From Sorex araneus (taxonomy: Eukaryota > Chordata > Mammalia > Eulipotyphla > Soricidae): a stretch of DNA of 64,000 nucleotides. Both the position numbers and the translations under genes were made by a program. Positions 59,156 to 64,000 of the stretch are shown here, one piece after another. The notes under the pieces were generated by a model. The model ran no database searches. It was not told the origin of the DNA and saw nothing but the letters and a program-made list of their open reading frames with translations. The stretch lies in the NCBI RefSeq assembly GCF_027595985.1, contig NC_073307.1, forward strand, positions 121,561,678 through 121,625,677. The letters are read 5' to 3'. Position 1 is the first letter of the stretch, and each line of letters opens with the position of its first letter.

Positions 59156-59607
59156 TTTTGGGGGGTATGGTGCCGCCAGCAGGTCAACCTGTACCTGTGG
59201 GGTGAGTGTATCAGCAGCCTGATGGTGCCTTCACACTTCCAGATACCCCAAAGTTGCTGCTGTGCATTTGGCCAGATCCCAACAACTTGGGACCAATTTT
59301 ACCAAGAAATTAGATGGCGAAAAGTTAGGTATGTGGGAGACACTCCCACCAACCACCTACAGATCAGATATATAAGCTCAAAGCTTCCTTCCCTCTCAGA
59401 GAGCCTGGCAAAATACTGAGGATATCCCACCCATACAGGAGTGCCTGGAAAGCTACCCGTGATGTGTTCGATATGCCCAAAACAGTAACAACACTATGCT
59501 CTTCTTGTTCCTGAAATGAGCAGATGCCACTGAGCTACACTAGCATGCGACATGGACTAATGGAGACGTTACTGGCTCTCACTGATGATAATGATACAGT
59601 GACAGTG
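59156..59607 (+). mobile_element. Chimeric retroelement: L1-5'UTR-like head, RTE/SINE body, RTE tail
   Basis: The whole 452 bases lie between attcagaag duplications (59147-59155 and 59608-59616), and module A has the empty site (5750-5758), so it arrived as one unit. The first 230 bases match the start of the L1 5'UTR at 24910. From about 59389 it matches the type-2 SINE body (gatatgcccaaaacagtaac). A stretch resembling RTE coding start follows, then gagacgttactgg and an acagtgacagtg tail. It carries neither the usual tRNA head nor poly(A). Confidence 0.8.
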
Positions 59608-59785
59608 ATTCAGAAGGTTTACAATGGTAACAATTAAAGATCTTATAACATAATATCTACTTGATAAAAGCTCACTTTACATTAGAAACTTTATCTTTAG
59701 AATTCCAATTTCTAGGGAAACAGACATAAAATATTAAAACACTCACAGAAAACAGAATAGTTATTTTTCATTTAAAAATATACTT
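59608..59785. repeat. Segmental duplication, module C, end of A/C homology
   Basis: Aligns with module A 5750-5915 (ttacaatg, then caattaaagatctt, then gaattccaatttctaggg). Confidence 0.85.
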
Positions 59786-60440
59786 GGGCAGCTCATAGCC
59801 ATGTGCCTCAATCACACACTTCCTCATCTTCAAAAACCACTAAAGCCTGTAGCGGCTTGAATTTCAAAAGTGACTTCTTTTTTTTTTTTTTTTTCAGTAA
59901 AAGAAAGCTGGTCTGGAACCTGAGCAAGAAAAGCCAATATGTTTAACTTTTATCAAGGCACAATTCTTTGGTTTCAGTAGCTCCTGAAATTTTGGTTACC
60001 AACAATCTCAGAAATCAAATAAAATATTGGTAGGGTATGAATTTTGCAATTAATTCTACAATTTTAGAACCTCACATTTTAACCCATTACTCTTTAAACT
60101 TGTTCTCATGTACCACATTAATTTCAACTCACATTCTAATAATCAAATGCATATGCAAATATACATCAGCATATCAGCATAAGAAAACCTTCAAACCATG
60201 AACTTATGAGATGTAAGAAAACCTTCTTTGGCTTAATTTTAAAGGTTCTTAATTATCTCAAATCACAAAGTTTTTACACCAGATACTTTAACAATTTCAC
60301 AATTCAACCATGCTTTCAGACACAGAAAGAGGCCATTGGTACTCACCAAACTTTCAAATAGCAACATTAGAAAACAGACTGTAAATGTTTATGAAAGCAT
60401 GAAAAAAACTTCGTTTTGATTTGAGCCTAATATTTTCTTT
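59786..60440. other. Intergenic sequence, nothing recognised
   Basis: AT-rich, with a T-run at 59878-59894 and a short repeated phrase aagaaaaccttc (about 60182 and 60217). I see no gene. Confidence 0.5.
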
Positions 60441-61202
60441 GCACTGTTTCAAAACACTGTTGTTTATTTTTGTTTTGTTTTATTAACCAGGCAGGGGTCT
60501 CTCAACCAGTTCCTGCCAGACCAGGATGTAAGAGGTCTGGTCTGGGTGTCCTCCTGGTCCTGGAAAGAAAACTTTAACTTTTCAGAATGGTCCCCAGATC
60601 AAAAACACCTTTCGCTAGCCAGCTTATGTTGAAGGCTGGCAGAACAAAGCGTTATCAGTTTACCTCTCTTCACCTCTACCAAGAGGTTGCTGCCCCTGGT
60701 CCTGAAAAACTGAAGCGGTCAGTCACAAGGGAAAGTAGGGTCCTTTCTGACCCATGACTAAATGGTGAATTGGGAGCCAAAGACAACAAGATTCACTAGA
60801 AAAAGGACAAAGAGACAACGCAAAAATACAACACTCAAACAAGAGATACACAATATCCGTAAAAGACTTCCTGACAATGCGCGCTCCAGATTCGGATGCA
60901 GATTCAGGCAGCCTGAAAGTTTCCTTACCAAAAGGCGTCCACCAATCTTGGGGCGTTTCAGAAATAGTAGGGACGTCTCCCACACTACCGACCAGCGACC
61001 TTCCTGCGCGTCTGCCTAGGTCCTCTGCCAGTCTCCCAGAGCGAACCCTTCCGCTAGTCCTCCTGACTAGCGTCCTGAGAGTTTTCTACCGAAGAAAGAT
61101 CCGGTTCAGTCCGTTTTTTCTAAATCCGGCAAACCTGAATAAAGTTCCTATATAGTATGTGGAGGGATCTCAACCTCTAGGGTTCCCTGCCCATGTACCA
61201 GA
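60441..61202 (-). mobile_element. Endogenous retrovirus leader and gag start (gammaretrovirus-like), truncated
   Basis: On the minus strand, downstream of the LTR and primer-binding site, lies a non-coding leader of about 430 bases. An ATG at 60755 then opens a Met-Gly-Gln start typical of myristoylated gammaretroviral Gag, and the frame stops after 10 codons. No later gag, pol or env is recognised; the sequence ends near 60441 in an A-rich stretch. A frame of 86 codons (60983-60723) starts in the leader and runs in phase into the gag start. It contains a hydrophobic segment about 45-70 residues in. It is an inactive fragment. Confidence 0.72.
61183..61200 (-). other. Retroviral primer-binding site, best match tRNA-Gly
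   Basis: Directly downstream of the LTR end, two bases after its terminal CA, the minus strand reads tggtacatgggcaggg. It matches the complement of the 3' end of tRNA-Gly (from memory) at 15 of 18 positions. tRNA-Glu fits less well. Confidence 0.55.
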
Positions 61203-61771
61203 TGTTTTGCCCTAGTTTCAGATCCCCAATTGTGGAGTGACCAAGTCCACACACGGTAATGCAAAAGCAAAGGAACTTTATTACTAGCTCGAGTAAGCGC
61301 TAGCTTGAGCCAGGGTCCAAGTATCATCCAATACAGTGGAATCTTAACACGGACCCCGACTCCAACTCACAAGCAGTTTATAGAGGGTTCAGTTAAGAAG
61401 CGGTCTACTTTTAGCATTGCCGTATTCCAACAGTGCTCAGCAATTAAACAGCAGGTACCAGTAACAGTTTGGGGTTCTTTCCAAGAAGGGTGCGGCAACC
61501 CCTCATAACTGGACAGATCCAAGTGCCCAGTTTCTTATCTAGGTGAATTACTCAACTGGGAGTTTACCAGAAACTGCAGTCCAGCTCTGGTGAAATAGAA
61601 ACTGAAGCCTTGTTGAGACTTATGTTAGCTACAGCCTGTCATGGCATCAGTTTGGCCCTCACATTCAGAATAGCTAACTTTGTGTTGCCAGCATTGTTCT
61701 GAGAGCAAGAATAAAAGGGATGCATCATAATCTTTGACTTAGGCTGAAGTATGAAAGTAGCATGTAAAACA
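61203..61771 (-). repeat. Retroviral LTR, minus strand
   Basis: About 569 bases bounded by tgtttt and aaaaca, giving the TG...CA ends and a 6-base terminal inverted repeat. In the minus sense it has a TATA-like ctataaactgc at about 61374-61384 and a polyadenylation signal aataaag in ctagtaataaagttcc at about 61276-61285. The primer-binding site follows. No second LTR is in the window. The upstream limit is less certain because a SINE starts there. Confidence 0.68.
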
Positions 61772-61774
61772 TAA

Positions 61775-62022
61775 TGGTAGCACTGTAGCACTGTCGTCCC
61801 TTTGTTCATAGATTTGCTTGAGCGGGCGCCAGTAACATGTCCATTGTGAGACTTGTTGCTACTATTTTTGGAATTTTTAATACGCCTCGGGTAGCCTGCA
61901 AAGCTCTGCCATGTACTCTTGGTAGCTTGCCAGGCTCTCTGAGAAGGACAGAGAAGGAATCGAACCCAAGTCGGCCATGTGCAAGGCAAACTCCCAAGCT
62001 ACTGTACTATCACTCCTCACAC
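61775..62022 (-). mobile_element. Type-2 SINE, minus strand, next to the LTR
   Basis: Reversed tail (gtagcactgtagcactgtcg), gcgggcgccagtaacatgtc, body (tggtagcttgccaggctctc) and head (tactgtactatcactcct). Confidence 0.92.
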
Positions 62023-62029
62023 CCAGACC

Positions 62030-63045
62030 AAAGGATTAAAAATAAGCCTAACGTCAGAAAATAGGGCGATAAAATGAACAGAAAGTATCAATGAAGAAAT
62101 CCAAATGGCCAAAAAGCACATGAAAAAGTGTTCTTTATCGCTAATCATCAGGGAGATGCAAAGCAAAACAGCAATGAGATATTATCTCAAACCACAGAGA
62201 TTGGCACACATCCAAAAGAACAAAAACAACCGGTATGGGAGTCGCAGTGGGGAGAAGGGGACTCTCCTTCACTGATTATGGGAATGCCTACTGGAAAACA
62301 ATATGAACATTTTTCAAAAACTTAGAAATTGAGCTCCCACTTGACCCAGCAATGCATCACTTCTGGAAACATACCCCAGAGATGCAAAAAAGTATAGTAG
62401 AAATGACATCTGCACTTGTATTTATAATAGCCAGAATCTGGAAAAAACCTGAGTGCCCGAGAACAGATGACTGGTTAAAGAAACTTTGGTACATCTATGC
62501 AATGGAATACTATGCAGCTGTTAGAAAAGATGAAGTTATGAAATTTGCATATATGTGGATCAACATGGAGAGTATCATGTTAAGTGAAATGATTTGGAAA
62601 GAGGGACAGACATAAAATGACTGCACTTATTTGTGGAATATAAAGTAACATAATGGGACACTAACACCCAAGGACAATAGAAATAAGGGTCAAGAGTATT
62701 GTCCCCCCTTGGAAGCTGATCTCATGCTCTCAGGGGAAGGTAGATGGGATGGAGAAAGGAGCACTAAGTAAATGATGGTTGGAGGAAGTGCTCAGGATGG
62801 TAGATGCATGCTGAAAGTAAACAATGGAATAAAAATAATGTTCGCTTGATTCCTGTATTGCAAAATATAACACCCAGAAGGACAGAGAGAGTAAGAGGGC
62901 ATGTGCCTATACGGAGGGAAGGGGACATGGGAAGTGTGGGGGTGGGCGGAGGGATAATGGGAACATTGGTGGTGGAGAATGGGCACTTGTAGAAGAATGG
63001 GTATTTGAAAAATATTAAGTCCAACAGAAATAAAATTATACATAT
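62030..63045 (+). mobile_element. 5'-truncated L1, plus strand
   Basis: ORF2 C-terminal text in broken frames (62128-62325 and 62352-62615: [18 protein letters not shown]), then the 3'UTR with its g-rich run (gtgtgggggtgggcgg) and an A-rich end near 63040. Confidence 0.92.
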
Positions 63046-63930
63046 ATGTATGTGACTAGCTTTTATTATTTTATTATATTTTATTAGACATTCTGGTACC
63101 ATGATGTACATAGTTATTCTTAGCAGAGTTTAGGCATGTAGTGCTTCAATACAGTCCCACCAGCAGTGCTGACTTCCCTCCACTGATGTTCACAGGTTTT
63201 CTCCAAACTGTCTGCGTTTTTGACAGGCACATTTCTAAATTTGATTGTTGGACTTTTGATTTCATACTTACTTTCTTTGATTTCATACTTACTTACTTTT
63301 GATTTCATACATACTTACTGTTGGCTCTGAAGTATAGATAAATACACACATCCCATGTCGGTACTAACAATGTGCTCAAAGCCTGGAATCAGCATCCTGT
63401 TCTGTCCCATGCCTCTAGGTTTATCCCCCTCATTTTTTCCCTTTCCTGTCCCTGTCATTACTGTATTCAGTGGTCAAGGGTAATCTGGGTATCCCCAATG
63501 TGAAACCAGGTATTCCCTCCTCCTGTTATTTTTTTAAAGACCACAGATAACTAATGTCATCTAGTATTTGTCACTTCCTTTACATGGTATACTCCAGTTC
63601 TATCCAATTTGTGGCAAAATGCATGATATCTTCATTCCTTGCAGCTTCAGTGTATAAACTCTGTATATAATCTATCATACTTTCATTATTCATTCATCTG
63701 CTCTTGGACACCTAGGTTGATTTCACATCCCAATATAATATCACCTCTGCCCATGGTGACTCTATATTTAGTTCTCTGAGAAATGTCCATACTGTTTTCC
63801 TTAGGCTTAAAGTAGTTGAACCAGCCATGGAGGAGAGTTCATTTTTCAATGAATCCCCAACCACTGTCTATCTCCTTCAAAGAAGTGCCTTTCAATTTTT
63901 CTCCAGACTTTTGGATAGGGCTTTTGCATT
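63046..63930 (-). mobile_element. Ancient L1 3'UTR / ORF2 end, minus strand, decayed
   Basis: Text such as ccaatttgtggcaaaatgca, then ttcattcatctgctcttgg and gttgatttcacatcc follows the pattern of an old mammalian L1 3' region in reverse. A small local triplication of tgatttcatacttactt is at about 63257-63318. No gene. Confidence 0.5.
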
Positions 63931-64000
63931 ATTTTCTGTTGTTAATCTGTGTGCTTTATATACCTAAAATAGGAAACCTGTATCTGATGTTGTTGAAGGC
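63931..64000. repeat. Start of a further duplicated module
   Basis: From about 63967 aaaataggaaacctgtatct, then gatgttgttgaa, matches the beginning of module C (48253-48280) and the text before the module B gene (39103-39122). Confidence 0.7.

Noticed and set aside
63257-63318. Spaced short repeats (tgatttcatacttactt) as a CRISPR-like array
   Set aside because: Three imperfect, near-contiguous units in mammalian DNA; a local slippage triplication.

Overview
This is a mammalian nuclear DNA window, almost certainly from a shrew or close eulipotyphlan relative. The evidence is very low coding density, LINE-1 (L1) and SINE debris in every state of decay, a single-exon Mas-related G-protein-coupled receptor (MRGPR), and dozens of copies of a tRNA-derived SINE whose head (ctggagcgatagcacag) resembles the SINEs known from shrews. 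The species call is inference from memory of that SINE; nothing here is bacterial.

Only one gene looks functional: a 316-codon MRGPRX-type receptor on the minus strand at 49116-50066. A second MRGPR at 39690-40640 is frameshifted and has lost its start codon. A third, more diverged one at 36918-37410 keeps only its first half and is fused to an L1. These receptors sit in a tandem segmental duplication with three partial modules. Module A (1-5915) is the gene-free part of a unit whose gene should lie just left of the window. Module B runs about 39100-48250. Module C runs about 48256-59785 and continues to 63930. The last 70 bases restart the gene-bearing part of the unit, so another MRGPR is predicted just beyond the right edge.

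Between module A and the MRGPR fragments (5916-36917) the DNA is almost wholly repetitive. It holds a near full-length, fairly young minus-strand L1 (5975-11875), an old truncated L1 (11876-13896), an RTE-clade LINE broken into two inverted halves (16120-19745), a long TTTC microsatellite, a cluster of SINEs, a full-length decayed L1 (24910-31676), and an L1 that has lost its 3' half (33321-36917). Several L1 5'UTRs carry two tandem monomer-like units. Near the right end are the LTR, leader and gag start of a gammaretrovirus-like endogenous retrovirus on the minus strand (60441-61771).

The most interesting signal is a retroelement partnership. Two SINE types share one tRNA-like head. Type 1 ends in an A-rich tail, as expected for L1 mobilisation. 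Type 2 ends in a gacagt/gctacagt tail preceded by about 50 bases closely matching the 3' end of the RTE LINE, and its middle matches the RTE 5' region. Type 2 therefore looks like a tRNA head joined to an internally deleted RTE. A 452-base insertion at 59156-59607 with a clean target duplication is a further chimera of this kind. The three duplicated modules, with retroelements present in one copy and absent in another, allow insertions and duplications to be ordered in time.
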